A stretch of 64,000 nt of DNA, taken from contig JAEZSE010000031.1 in assembly GCA_023421955.1 (NCBI GenBank), positions 62,001 to 126,000 on the forward strand, given 5' to 3'. The position numbers and the translations under genes were made by a program. Below are positions 1 through 8,344 of this stretch, piece by piece (position 1 is the stretch's first letter; every line of letters begins with the position of its first letter). Origin of the DNA: Bacillota bacterium. Lineage in GTDB: Bacteria > Bacillota > Clostridia > Christensenellales > UMGS416. The notes under the pieces were generated by a model. The model was not told the origin of the DNA. It was given only the letters and a program-made list of their open reading frames with translations, and did not search any database.

Positions 1-29
1 TGCTGTGCAGTCTGTTGGATCATTGTCAT
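1..29 (-). CDS. 5' end of a gene cut by the window edge
   Basis: On the minus strand an ATG at 29 follows a clear GGAGGG ribosome site (36-41) with a 6-nt spacer, and the frame stays open to the window edge. It reads M-T-M-I-Q-Q-T-A-Q. It lies 37 nt downstream of the CPBP protease gene, so it may be the next gene of the same operon. Nine codons give no clue to function. The call rests only on the start signals. Confidence 0.5.
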
Positions 30-65
30 AGATATCCCTCCGGAATGCAGGATTACTCCCATGTG

Positions 66-1073
66 TTATTTTATTTGTTCGGTGATCTGCTTGAACTGGT
101 CCATCATTTGCTGTATGTCTAGAGTGCTGGCGAAAGCCGAGAATGCCGTCATGACAAGCACGATTACAGCAAGGCCGATCCACGGCAGCCAATGAGGAAA
201 GCGAACTTGTTTTTCAGCATACGGCTCAGGCTTCCAGGCAGCGGTGGCAGGCGTCACGCGCCGGAAGGCCCACCAGGCCAGTGCCAGCAGCGCCAGGAAT
301 GGCAGGGAGATCGTCATGCTGGTTAGCACACTGTTTACGGCTGTGGAGGCTCCGGCTATTGTGAAACCGGCCCAGTCCTTGAGCGTGGTGGTGAAGAGCA
401 GGCTCATGCCCACCAGCGTGGCGTTATAGGCGGCATGAGTGATCACTCCGGGCAACACCGCGCCGGTGCTCCAGGCCATATAGCCCAGCAGCACACCGAT
501 CAGTAACCGAGTGGGGGCACCCATGATGTCAAGATGGATCAGCGAAAACACCAGCGCCGAAAGCCACACTGCAGTGTGTTTTTTGAGCACACTGCCCATG
601 CCACGCAGCGCCACGCCGCGGAAGATGGGCTCCTCCACAATGCCGGCCGTAGCCCCGATGGCCACCATGCCCGCCAGCATCGTGCCGATGTCGGTGGGGT
701 TCAACACGGAGGTATCCGGTGTTTCTAGCCCCATGGCCTGAAAGATTTGATAAAAAAGATCGGAGACGCCTTGAATGGCCGGGGCCATCAAAACGCCGAT
801 GGCAGCAGCAAGCAGCAATTGCGGGGCGGTGGTACGGTTGCCCAGCATCGCACGCACACTGGTGCCGGTGATGGCCATATAGAGGATCAGCGGCAAGATC
901 AGCAGCAGCTCGGAAATGCCCAAGGCAAGATAGTTCCAATAGGCGGCACCGGTCAGATGGAGGGCCTGCGCCAGAAGCATGACAAACCCAGCAGGCATCG
1001 ACGCCGGGATCAGAAACAACAGGAATGCCAGCACCAGAATTCCTGAGCCCAGCAGTGTGTATTTCCTTCGCAT
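66..1073 (-). CDS. CPBP-family intramembrane metalloprotease (first of two in tandem)
   Basis: A 335-residue polytopic membrane protein with about eight hydrophobic segments. The CPBP (Abi, Rce1-like) signature is present: EEPIFRG with the glutamate pair at residues 147-148, a downstream H near 179 (SLIHLDI) and THAAYN near 215. Family members are glutamate-type membrane proteases that process prenylated or secreted peptides or act in bacteriocin immunity; the substrate here is unknown. The start has AGGAGG 8 nt upstream. It follows a second CPBP gene by 12 nt in the same direction, so the two are probably co-transcribed paralogues. Confidence 0.88.
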   Translation of the reverse strand: MRRKYTLLGSGILVLAFLLFLIPASMPAGFVMLLAQALHLTGAAYWNYLALGISELLLILPLILYMAITGTSVRAMLGNRTTAPQLLLAAAIGVLMAPAIQGVSDLFYQIFQAMGLETPDTSVLNPTDIGTMLAGMVAIGATAGIVEEPIFRGVALRGMGSVLKKHTAVWLSALVFSLIHLDIMGAPTRLLIGVLLGYMAWSTGAVLPGVITHAAYNATLVGMSLLFTTTLKDWAGFTIAGASTAVNSVLTSMTISLPFLALLALAWWAFRRVTPATAAWKPEPYAEKQVRFPHWLPWIGLAVIVLVMTAFSAFASTLDIQQMMDQFKQITEQIK

Positions 1074-1085
1074 CAGCCAATCCTC

Positions 1086-2108
1086 CTATTTGGGAATGAT
1101 CTCTATTATACCGTAAAGCTGTAAAACGTCGAGAGCAAGATATCCAAGCAGCACGGCAAATGCCGCTGCCCAGGGCCAGGCCGCACGCAGGCCGTTGCCG
1201 GACTGGGCCACATGAGGCTCCTCCAATCCGGCTTTATTGGTGTAGCGGGCAAAAGCCCAGAGCACAACTGCCGCCGAAAGAGCATAGGGCATCGCGATGC
1301 ACACCCACACGATCGTGGCCGCTGCCAGATCAAGAGTGGGCAGAAGCCCGTCCATTGACACCGGCGGCGGCAGAACCATCGGCTCCGGCCAGGAGGACAC
1401 CTGCTGTGAGACAAAAGCAGCGATCACTTGCAAAATGAGCAGAGAGGTGTTGTAGGCACAGTGGGCAGCCACTGATGGCCAGATGGATCCGCTGCGCACC
1501 GCCAGGAATGTGAGCACCAGCCCGCCCATCAGAATGCTGGGGAAGCCGGCGAACCGCCCATGCTCCATCGTGAACAGCAAGCCCGTAAGCAGTACAGCCA
1601 CTGTATGAGGCAGAACCCCGGCCTGCCCCCGCAGGATTACACCCCGAAATTCAAACTCCTCCACCAACGGCGCAGCCACGCTGATGGCTAAAAATGCCGC
1701 AGCAACCTGCCCTGCGGTGAGCCTGGGGCTCTCCGCTGCCGCTTCCTGGAAAATATTCCCTCCGGTCATCGTAATGAACGTGGCCATCACCAGAGACAGT
1801 GCGATGGAGACCGGCACGATCAAAAACCCCACGAAGCCGCCCGCAACCACCTGCCCGGCCTCTGCTGGGCGAAGCAGTATGGAAAGCCGCTGACGCTTGA
1901 TCGCCACATACAGGATGGCCGGCAACGCCGAAAGCAACTCCAGCCCGATGGATATGAGGTTCAGCATCGTGGGGCTCAGAGCTTCCAGTTGCTTTGCCAA
2001 CAAGAATTGAGGCACCAGCACCAGCGCGATCAGCCACAGTGAGGAAAACAATGCCAAAAGGCCGGTGTCGCGGAACCGGCCTGAATCGTGCGGTATGGTT
2101 TCCGGCAT
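1086..2108 (-). CDS. CPBP-family intramembrane metalloprotease (second of two in tandem)
   Basis: A 340-residue multi-spanning membrane protein. It carries the CPBP motif EEFEFRG (glutamates at about 150-151), TMEHGRF with a candidate metal-binding H near 188, and AAHCAYN near 222. The overall design matches the gene just downstream, although the sequences have diverged, which suggests an old tandem duplication. The start has a purine-rich GGGGGAGGG just upstream, at a short 3-nt spacing. No bacteriocin precursor or peptide exporter is visible nearby, so an immunity role cannot be argued from context. Confidence 0.87.
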   Translation of the reverse strand: MPETIPHDSGRFRDTGLLALFSSLWLIALVLVPQFLLAKQLEALSPTMLNLISIGLELLSALPAILYVAIKRQRLSILLRPAEAGQVVAGGFVGFLIVPVSIALSLVMATFITMTGGNIFQEAAAESPRLTAGQVAAAFLAISVAAPLVEEFEFRGVILRGQAGVLPHTVAVLLTGLLFTMEHGRFAGFPSILMGGLVLTFLAVRSGSIWPSVAAHCAYNTSLLILQVIAAFVSQQVSSWPEPMVLPPPVSMDGLLPTLDLAAATIVWVCIAMPYALSAAVVLWAFARYTNKAGLEEPHVAQSGNGLRAAWPWAAAFAVLLGYLALDVLQLYGIIEIIPK

Positions 2109-2152
2109 AAGCCCTCCCCCGGCTCTGCCGCGATGGTTTAGCGGCAGGCGTG

Positions 2153-2902
2153 TTATTCGGCGGCGCTTCCCCCGCTGTCCGCCACACGGATGTTGAATTG
2201 GCTTTCCACAGCCCTGTGGCTGAGCTCCCGCTTCAGCTGATCCACCACGCGGTCCCGTTCGGCGCGGAATGGCTTTGTTGGGTCAAACACAATGGGCTTC
2301 TCCACATAGATCGACGCATTTTCACGGCTGGGATACACCGGATAAAAGCTCAACGGCTTCCCGGTCACCCGATAATACATCTGGGCCAAATGTACAAACC
2401 CGGTGTAAAGCTCGCCGGCGGCGTCGCTGCTGTCGCGGTAATCCCGCTCGGGCATGATGAGCAGGTTGTGGCCTTGCGTTAGCGCGTCCACGCTTTTACG
2501 GAATGTGTCCAGGATATTTTTCTGCCCCCGATAAACAGAGATGCCGTTCATGCTGCGCATAAACGCCGCCACAAACGGAGCAGCAATGGCAGCCTGGATT
2601 TTTGACCTAGCTGGGCCAATACCTTTACACGGATAAAACGACTCGGCATAATGGTGATAGCACTCTTGGGTGGTCATAAACTTATACAGCGTCCAGACTT
2701 TGAACTCCAGCGGCGTCCACGCGATGATTTCCACCGGTCCATAAAGGTTCTGATGCCGGCCAATGAAAACCGCCGGCTGCTCGCTGATGTTATCTAAACC
2801 ATAAACAGGTTGCCTTTTGTGGAATACCCGCCAGATGAAGCGGCAAAACAAAAACAGAGGCCTGTAGATCCGCTTAATCTTGTTGGGGGTTGGGTCACTC
2901 AT
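2153..2902 (-). CDS. PlsC-like acyltransferase-family protein with degenerate motifs
   Basis: About 249 residues, using the ATG at 2902, which overlaps the upstream GNAT stop as ATGA and has GGGAGG 11 nt before it; an ATG at 2926 is less likely. The order of blocks resembles lysophosphatidate acyltransferases. A GRHQNLYGP block sits where NHX4D is expected, a NGISVYRG block follows, and MPERDY sits where PEGT is expected. In the first block the histidine is kept but the position of the catalytic aspartate is glycine. It may therefore be an inactive or divergent acyltransferase. Its translational coupling to the GNAT gene suggests a shared, unknown modification role. Confidence 0.6.
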   Translation of the reverse strand: MSDPTPNKIKRIYRPLFLFCRFIWRVFHKRQPVYGLDNISEQPAVFIGRHQNLYGPVEIIAWTPLEFKVWTLYKFMTTQECYHHYAESFYPCKGIGPARSKIQAAIAAPFVAAFMRSMNGISVYRGQKNILDTFRKSVDALTQGHNLLIMPERDYRDSSDAAGELYTGFVHLAQMYYRVTGKPLSFYPVYPSRENASIYVEKPIVFDPTKPFRAERDRVVDQLKRELSHRAVESQFNIRVADSGGSAAE

Positions 2903-3897
2903 CGGCTTGGATACCTCCCAATGCACTCCAGGATCGCCGGCCAGGGGTTCGGTTTTTCCAGCCAGACCAGATCGTAATTTTCAGGGTCTCCCGGCGCTTT
3001 TGCTAGCTCCCGCCGGCCAGTCCGTGCATACCCCTGCCGCTCATAGATCACAAGATTCCGGTCGCTCTTTTCACCGGTGAAGATGGAGTAGACCGTGCAT
3101 GCCCTGCATGATTCCTCCAGTGCCGCCACCAGCATGCGGCCCACACCTTGGCCCTGCGCCTCCGGCAGCACATACAACCTGCCGACATGGCAAATACCGG
3201 TTTCTATTCTCCCACGGACCGCTCCAATGATACGTCCGCCGCTTTCCGCTTTCAAAACCACACCACCGGTAGCCATAAACCGGGCCACATCCTCTGGCTG
3301 CTCGGTCATCGGAGGAATGCGCCAGTCATCATAAATCAGGCATTGCTCCTCAAAGGCCCGCCGTTGCCCAGCGAGCATCTCATCTATGTCTTTCCCCACG
3401 ATCGGGCTGATAGTGACCACTTGCCTGCCCTGCGGCCACAGCGCCATCTCCAGATAGGGCACCGGTGGGGTCCTTGTGCCTTCAAAGTTAGTCGTGTCGG
3501 CGTTCAACAGCATGAAGCCCAGTTTCTCATAAAACCCACGGGCGAATGGCACCGCCCAGGTGGTTAGCTTCAAAACACCCGATTGGCGGGCAAACTCGAT
3601 CGCTTCCCGCGCAAGCCTCGCGCCAAGCCCCCTGCCTCTCGCTGCCGGGCTCACAAACATGCGCGTGAGCTCGCCCTCGGCCACGGTGACGGTGCCCAGG
3701 ATCTCTTCGCCTTCCCTCGCCACCCAAACACGACCGTTTTCGATATCATGGCGCAGGCATTCCGCGCTGTGGTAGCGCAGGAACAAGGCCATGACCTCTT
3801 GTGAGTAGGCCGGATAATAGCTGGCTTTAATCATAGCATGGACAAAGGAAAGGAGGCTGCCGGCATCCTCATGCTTGTGAAATATATGTATGTTCAT
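2899..3897 (-). CDS. Protein with two GNAT acetyltransferase domains
   Basis: A 332-residue protein with two GNAT domains in tandem. The N-terminal one (about residues 1-150) has the acetyl-CoA pyrophosphate loop AARGRGLGARL. The C-terminal one (about 155-332) has AQGQGVGRML and ends with the usual YERQGY strand. Double GNAT proteins acetylate small molecules or proteins; the substrate cannot be read from sequence. No ribosome-binding site precedes the ATG, but a TATAAT ends 6 nt upstream of it, so the mRNA may be leaderless. It overlaps the downstream PlsC-like gene by 4 nt. Confidence 0.85.
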   Translation of the reverse strand: MNIHIFHKHEDAGSLLSFVHAMIKASYYPAYSQEVMALFLRYHSAECLRHDIENGRVWVAREGEEILGTVTVAEGELTRMFVSPAARGRGLGARLAREAIEFARQSGVLKLTTWAVPFARGFYEKLGFMLLNADTTNFEGTRTPPVPYLEMALWPQGRQVVTISPIVGKDIDEMLAGQRRAFEEQCLIYDDWRIPPMTEQPEDVARFMATGGVVLKAESGGRIIGAVRGRIETGICHVGRLYVLPEAQGQGVGRMLVAALEESCRACTVYSIFTGEKSDRNLVIYERQGYARTGRRELAKAPGDPENYDLVWLEKPNPWPAILECIGRYPSR

Positions 3898-3903
3898 AGG
3901 CAG

Positions 3904-3932
3904 ATTATACCACGGGGTGAAATGGGAGGAAA
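3904..3932 (-). promoter_or_regulatory. Promoter placing transcription start at the GNAT start codon
   Basis: On the minus strand TATAAT occupies 3909-3904 and a weak TTTCCT -35 occupies 3932-3927 with a 17-nt spacer. The GNAT ATG begins at 3897, only 6 nt after the -10 box, so transcription should begin at or next to the ATG. No GGAGG lies between. This is inferred from spacing only. Confidence 0.5.
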
Positions 3933-4050
3933 CTTAAAATTGGCATAAGCAGCCAGGTGAAAACCGCTGTAACTCATACACAAATGCTTATCAGTCAAAT
4001 AAAGTATGGCTCAAATAGCCAGAACTAAATCTCAATATACAGCAACGAAA

Positions 4051-4788
4051 TCAATCATAATACACTTCCATCAAACAAAGCCCCTGCGCCGGGGCTGTAT
4101 ACCCAGCCCGCTCCCGGTCACCGGATTCCAGGATCGCCGGGATGCTGTCGGGAGCGAGCTTCCCCTGCCCGATCTTGACCAACGTGCCGGTCATGATCCG
4201 CACCATGTTATACAGAAACCCGTCTGCCGCCACATCGTAATAGATAAAGGGGCCGTCGCAGGTGATCTCGCTTCGAGTGACGGTCTTCACAGTCTCCCGC
4301 TCCACACCACCGGCGTTTTGACAGGCGGAAAAATCATGGGTGCCAAGGAAGCAGGCTGCGGCTTCCTCCATCGCCTGCCGGTCCAGCTTCCAGCCCACAT
4401 GCCAGCTCACACGGCGATAAAGCGCCGTGCCGGGGCGGTCGTGATACATCGTGTAGCGGTAGTGCTTGCCCACGGCGGAAAACTGGGCGTGAAAACGGTC
4501 CGGCACCAGGCAGGAGCTGCGCACGCGGATATCAGGTGGCAGATGGGTGTTCAAGGCGCTGGCATAACGCTCTGCGGGGATGGCCGCCTCCGCCTGGAAA
4601 TTGGCCACCTGACCCAGCGCGTGCACACCGGAGTCGGTGCGGCCGGAGCCATAAAGCTTCACCGACTCGCCGGTTACGCGACGAATCGCCTCCAAAAGGG
4701 CATCCTGCACCGTGGGGGCGTTGATCTGGCTTTGCCAGCCCCCATAGTCGGTGCCGTCATATTCGATGATGAGCTTGATGTTGGGCAT
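4051..4788 (-). CDS. truA: tRNA pseudouridine synthase A
   Basis: A 245-residue protein, the normal TruA length. The catalytic motif SGRTDSGVHA places the nucleophilic aspartate at residue 52, and the N-terminal strand has the typical EYDGTDYGGWQ. TruA converts uridines 38-40 of tRNA anticodon stems to pseudouridine in the cytoplasm. The start has AAGGAG shortly before the ATG. Downstream, the 150 bp to the next gene end hold no clear terminator. Confidence 0.97.
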   Translation of the reverse strand: MPNIKLIIEYDGTDYGGWQSQINAPTVQDALLEAIRRVTGESVKLYGSGRTDSGVHALGQVANFQAEAAIPAERYASALNTHLPPDIRVRSSCLVPDRFHAQFSAVGKHYRYTMYHDRPGTALYRRVSWHVGWKLDRQAMEEAAACFLGTHDFSACQNAGGVERETVKTVTRSEITCDGPFIYYDVAADGFLYNMVRIMTGTLVKIGQGKLAPDSIPAILESGDRERAGYTAPAQGLCLMEVYYD

Positions 4789-4838
4789 TCATTCTCCTTG
4801 GGTTGGAGATGTCCTCCATAAAGGGCAGGGGGGAATTG

Positions 4839-5669
4839 TTATAAGTAATCCACCAGCATCAGCCTGCCCGCCTCGCGAAAGCCCATGCTGTCGTAAAGCT
4901 TGCGGGCGGAGGCGTTGTCCTCATTGACAACCAGGCATGCCCGCCGGCCGCCATCTGTGGCAATGTGGAAGAGCAGCTCCCTCACCACAGCCCGGGCATA
5001 ACCACGGTGACGCTCCTCCGGCAGCGTGCACACGCCGCCCACCTGGCAATACCCCGGCGTGCGGGTCTGGATATGGGCCTGGGCCACGTATTTGCCGCCA
5101 GCCGCCGCCAGCAAGTAGGGTTCGAACTCGGTCTTTTCCTTCAATAGGCGCTTGACAGTGCCGCGGCTGATGCTGTATCCAAAGCCCTCTTTCATGCAGC
5201 GCATGATGAAATCCTGCACCACGCGGCTGTGGCCCTTGCGGCGCACATCATCATAAGCCAGAGGGGGCGTTTGGATCGCTGGCATGTGGCCGTCATGGTC
5301 CATGAAGAGCTGCCGGTGCACCACCATCCTGCCGGGGATGTTGCGAAGGAGAGGCGCCATGGGTTTGACGCAGCGCTCACTGCCCAGCACCAGCCGAATT
5401 GGGTTGCCGGCAATCTCGTCACACATCGGGCGGATCACGCTGTCATCGGTATAATAGACCATGCACTGGGAATTGTTGAAAAATGCAACCACGCCGGTGA
5501 GCCTGTCATCGGTGAAAAAGCCCCAGTAATCGCCGCACCGCATGATGCGCGGGTCATCCTCAATGCCGTAGTAGAGCAGGTTGCCCAGCAAAAAGGTGTT
5601 TGCGGTTTCCTCCCGCATCAAAAAGGCGGTCAGCATGCCGATATCCGGTTTGTGCAGCAGTCTTCGCAA
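4839..5669 (-). CDS. GNAT-family N-acetyltransferase
   Basis: A 276-residue protein. The N-terminal half is poorly conserved and seems to be a GNAT-like regulatory fold. The C-terminal half is a standard GNAT domain with a GGVCTLPEERHRGYAR acetyl-CoA loop, VNEDNASARKLYDSMGF and a final VDYL strand. The start is a TTG 12 nt after the murI stop, with AGGTG in the gap, so it is probably translated from the murI transcript. The substrate is unknown. Confidence 0.83.
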   Translation of the reverse strand: MRRLLHKPDIGMLTAFLMREETANTFLLGNLLYYGIEDDPRIMRCGDYWGFFTDDRLTGVVAFFNNSQCMVYYTDDSVIRPMCDEIAGNPIRLVLGSERCVKPMAPLLRNIPGRMVVHRQLFMDHDGHMPAIQTPPLAYDDVRRKGHSRVVQDFIMRCMKEGFGYSISRGTVKRLLKEKTEFEPYLLAAAGGKYVAQAHIQTRTPGYCQVGGVCTLPEERHRGYARAVVRELLFHIATDGGRRACLVVNEDNASARKLYDSMGFREAGRLMLVDYL

Positions 5670-5681
5670 AACGCACCTGCC

Positions 5682-6464
5682 CTAAAGCTTCATTTCAAAG
5701 AACCGGTGGAACAACGGCAGCTCCACTTCGCTGCCCGCAGTGGCCAGCAGCGTGACCTGCCCGGTGCCTTCCTCGCGGAGCAGACCGGCGGAAGCAAGGC
5801 GACGCTCCAGGTGGCGCACTGTGCCCAATGCACCGTCAAAAAGCCTGTCGGTGCCGGCCAGCTTGCGGATCAGCTTCTCCGCATAAATGTAGTGGGTGCA
5901 GCCCACCACCACGCCATCCACACCATCGGCCAGATAGGTCTTGAAAAGCTCCTTCAGGTAATCCTGCGTGGCCCGGCTGTCTGGCCCACGCTCCTCAATG
6001 AGGCGCGACAGGCCCGGGCAGGGCACGGGGATGATCTCCGCCGCCTCGCTGAAATGGCTCAGCTGATCCTGAAAGCGCCGCATCCTGAGTGACGCCGGCG
6101 TGGCCATTACGGCGATCCTGCCGCCGGGCAGCGCCTCGCAGGCCGGCTTGATGGCCGGCTCCATGCCAAGCACAGGCATATGGTCATAACGGGTGCGGAT
6201 GTCTTCAATGGCGGCGCTGGTGGCCGTGTTGCAGGCCACCACGAGCGCCTTGATGCCCTTATCCACCAGAAGCGCGGCTGCATCAAGCGCCAGCGTTTTG
6301 ATTTCCTCATCGCCCCGGCTGCCGTATGGCGCGTTGCCGATGTCTCCGTAAAACAGAAAGTCTTCGTGGGGGAGCGCGTCCACGGCGGTTTTCAGCACCG
6401 CCAGGCCGCCCACACCCGAATCCATGAAGCCGACCGGAAGGCCGGCCAATGCCTGCTGGTTCAT
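5682..6464 (-). CDS. murI: Glutamate racemase
   Basis: A 260-residue enzyme that makes D-glutamate for peptidoglycan. It shows MDSGVGGL near residue 14, the two catalytic cysteines in VACNTATS (C78) and VGCTHY (C189), and FYGD near 38. The ATG at 6464 is preferred over an upstream TTG because AAAGAGG lies 7 nt before it. It has its own promoter at 6495-6523 and leads into the GNAT gene. Confidence 0.97.
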   Translation of the reverse strand: MNQQALAGLPVGFMDSGVGGLAVLKTAVDALPHEDFLFYGDIGNAPYGSRGDEEIKTLALDAAALLVDKGIKALVVACNTATSAAIEDIRTRYDHMPVLGMEPAIKPACEALPGGRIAVMATPASLRMRRFQDQLSHFSEAAEIIPVPCPGLSRLIEERGPDSRATQDYLKELFKTYLADGVDGVVVGCTHYIYAEKLIRKLAGTDRLFDGALGTVRHLERRLASAGLLREEGTGQVTLLATAGSEVELPLFHRFFEMKL

Positions 6465-6494
6465 ACACAAGCCTCTTTGCTGATTTCCAGCCTT

Positions 6495-6523
6495 ATTATA
6501 TACACGGCGGCGGGAATAAACAA
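6495..6523 (-). promoter_or_regulatory. Sigma-A-type promoter of murI
   Basis: On the minus strand TTGTTT (6523-6518) and a perfect TATAAT (6500-6495) are separated by 17 nt. The predicted transcript starts about 25 nt before the murI ATG. The element lies between the tgt stop and murI. Confidence 0.75.
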
Positions 6524-6550
6524 GAAAGAGCCTGTTGCGATCCTTACCGC

Positions 6551-7666
6551 TTATTCCGCCCCGCCCTGCTCATACCCATACTTCGTAAAGAACTCGTTTC
6601 GGTATTGCTCCAACCGGTCCTCGGCAATGGCCTGCCGAATGTTGGCCATGAGGTCGGAAAGGAACTGCAGGTTGTGCCAGCTGGCCAGCCTCGCCCCCAG
6701 GATCTCCTCTGCCTTGAACAAATGCCGGAGATAAGCCCTGGTGTAATTCTTGCACAGCGGGCAGCCGCACTCCGGGTCCACCGGAGTAAAGTCCCGCTCG
6801 TATTTGGCGTTGCGGATGTTCACCTTGCCCCGGCTGGTCAGCAGCGTGCCCATGCGGGCCGTGCGGGTGGGCAGCACGCAGTCAAACATGTCCACGCCCC
6901 GCAGCGCCCCCTCGATCAGGCAATCGGGGCTGCCCACGCCCATCAGGTACCGGGGCTTGTCCTGCGGCAGAACCGGGTCCAGCGTGTCCAGGATGCGGTA
7001 CATGTCCGGCTTCGGTTCTCCCACGCTCAGGCCGCCGATGCCGTAGCCGGGGAAGCCGATCTCCATCAGCTCCTCCGCCGAGCGGATGCGCAAATCCTCA
7101 TGGGTGCCGCCCTGCACAATGCCAAACAGCGCCTGGTCGGCCCTTGTGTGGGCCTCTTTGCAGCGCCGGGCCCAGCGGGTGGTGCGCTCCAGCGCCTTGA
7201 TCAGATAGTCCTTTTCGTTGGGCAGCGCGGCGCATTCGTCAAAGGCCATGGCAATGTCCGCTCCCAGCGCCTGCTCGATCTCCATCACCTTTTCCGGCGA
7301 AAAGTAGTGCCGCGAGCCGTCGTGGTGGCTCTGAAACAGCACGCCGCCCTCGTCGATCTTGCGCATGCCGTCCAGCGAAAACACCTGGAAGCCGCCGCTG
7401 TCGGTGAGGATGGGGCGCTTCCAGTTCATGAACTTGTGCAGCCCGCCGGCCTCCTTGATCAACTCATGGCCGGGGCGCAGGTAGAGGTGGTAGGTGTTGG
7501 AGAGGATGATCTGGGCGTTGATGCTCTCCAGCTCCTCCGGGGCCATGGCCTTCACGGTGGCCTGGGTGCCCACGGGCATGAAGCAAGGGGTGTCGATGGC
7601 GCCGTGGGGCAGCTCCAGGCGGCCCAGGCGGGCTCTGTTTGAGTTTTTCAGGACGGTGAATTTCAT
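6551..7666 (-). CDS. tgt: Queuine tRNA-ribosyltransferase (tRNA-guanine transglycosylase)
   Basis: A 371-residue enzyme that exchanges guanine 34 of GUN-anticodon tRNAs for preQ1. It has the substrate motif LTDSGGFQVFSL, the nucleophile region MFDCVLPTRTAR, and the zinc site built from CGCPLCKNY plus a later H (YLRHLF). Length and order match bacterial Tgt. GAGGT precedes the ATG. No queA, yajC or secDF partner is adjacent; secDF lies 39 kb away in this window. Confidence 0.97.
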   Translation of the reverse strand: MKFTVLKNSNRARLGRLELPHGAIDTPCFMPVGTQATVKAMAPEELESINAQIILSNTYHLYLRPGHELIKEAGGLHKFMNWKRPILTDSGGFQVFSLDGMRKIDEGGVLFQSHHDGSRHYFSPEKVMEIEQALGADIAMAFDECAALPNEKDYLIKALERTTRWARRCKEAHTRADQALFGIVQGGTHEDLRIRSAEELMEIGFPGYGIGGLSVGEPKPDMYRILDTLDPVLPQDKPRYLMGVGSPDCLIEGALRGVDMFDCVLPTRTARMGTLLTSRGKVNIRNAKYERDFTPVDPECGCPLCKNYTRAYLRHLFKAEEILGARLASWHNLQFLSDLMANIRQAIAEDRLEQYRNEFFTKYGYEQGGAE

Positions 7667-7720
7667 TGGGTACCTCAGTGAAGCTTGGTGGGGATGCAGT
7701 CATTATACAATAACGGGGCG

Positions 7721-7990
7721 CTATTCGTAATGCAGCCACATGCTGATGATCTTTACAATCCGCTCCTGCTCAAGCACTTGATAAACCACACGATGCTGGC
7801 GGTTGATGCGCCTTGAATATGCCCCGGCCAGATCGCCAACCAGCTTTTCATATGGCGGATATGCTGTAAAGGGGTCGTTGCGCAACAATTCAAGTATTTC
7901 AATGACCCTGCCATCAAACCCGGCGGCGCAGGCTGTTTTCTTATCCTTCAGCCCTTGCTTGGTGTAGAGGATGCGCCAAGGTTCATTCAT
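7721..7990 (-). CDS. yoeB: YoeB-family mRNA interferase toxin
   Basis: About 89 residues from the ATG at 7990. This overlaps the antitoxin stop and removes an unsupported N-terminal extension. The protein has the RelE/YoeB fold pattern: WRILYTKQGLKDKK at the N-terminus, IIEL-like helix residues, GAYSRRINRQHRVVYQ, and a C-terminal WLHYE with the catalytic histidine position. YoeB cleaves mRNA at translating ribosomes. It lies downstream of and overlaps yefM, the standard order for this module. Confidence 0.9.
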   Translation of the reverse strand: MNEPWRILYTKQGLKDKKTACAAGFDGRVIEILELLRNDPFTAYPPYEKLVGDLAGAYSRRINRQHRVVYQVLEQERIVKIISMWLHYE

Positions 7991-8225
7991 CATTGTCCTC
8001 CACCAATTCGTCGATTGGTGTTTCAAGGCCTTTGATGATCTTTTCGCGCATACCGGGGATGGAGGTGAGATAGAGTGTTTCCTGGATGGACTTGTAATCT
8101 TCTTCGGACATGACGACCACGTTGCCGGTTTTGCCGGTGATCACGATGGGTTCGTGGGTTGTGACCGCCGATTCCAGCAGTTTGAAGAAGTTTTTGCGGG
8201 CGGTGGTGGCGTTGAAGATTTCCAT
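7983..8225 (-). CDS. yefM: YefM-family antitoxin (Phd/YefM)
   Basis: An 80-residue protein with the Phd/YefM N-terminal DNA-binding part (TTARKNFFKLLESAV, PIVITGKTGNVVVMSEEDY) and an acidic C-terminal tail (ELVEDNDE) that would wrap the toxin. It should neutralise YoeB and repress its own promoter. GGAG precedes the ATG. Two GTACA boxes with 12-bp spacing lie in the promoter, fitting autoregulation. Confidence 0.92.
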   Translation of the reverse strand: MEIFNATTARKNFFKLLESAVTTHEPIVITGKTGNVVVMSEEDYKSIQETLYLTSIPGMREKIIKGLETPIDELVEDNDE

Positions 8226-8242
8226 TTATATCACTCCGATGA

Positions 8243-8267
8243 TGTACGTTTTTCTGTACTTAGTATA
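8243..8267 (-). promoter_or_regulatory. Probable YefM operator and promoter
   Basis: Two GTACA half-sites (plus-strand TGTAC at 8243-8247 and 8255-8259) are exactly 12 bp apart, just downstream of a minus-strand TATACT -10 box (8267-8262). Studied yefM operators use TGTACA-type repeats with 12-bp centre spacing, so this is a good candidate for autoregulatory binding. Binding itself is inferred. Confidence 0.65.
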
Positions 8268-8344
8268 TGACTAGTGATTTCTGATGTCAATGGAATCTCA
8301 CACCGATCAATTTATTGAAGGATTCTTTCTTTTCGTGAAGAATA

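Noticed and set aside
5229..6092. 287-codon plus-strand frame opposite murI and the GNAT gene
   Set aside because: It is antisense to two well-supported genes; long open shadow frames are expected at this G+C content.
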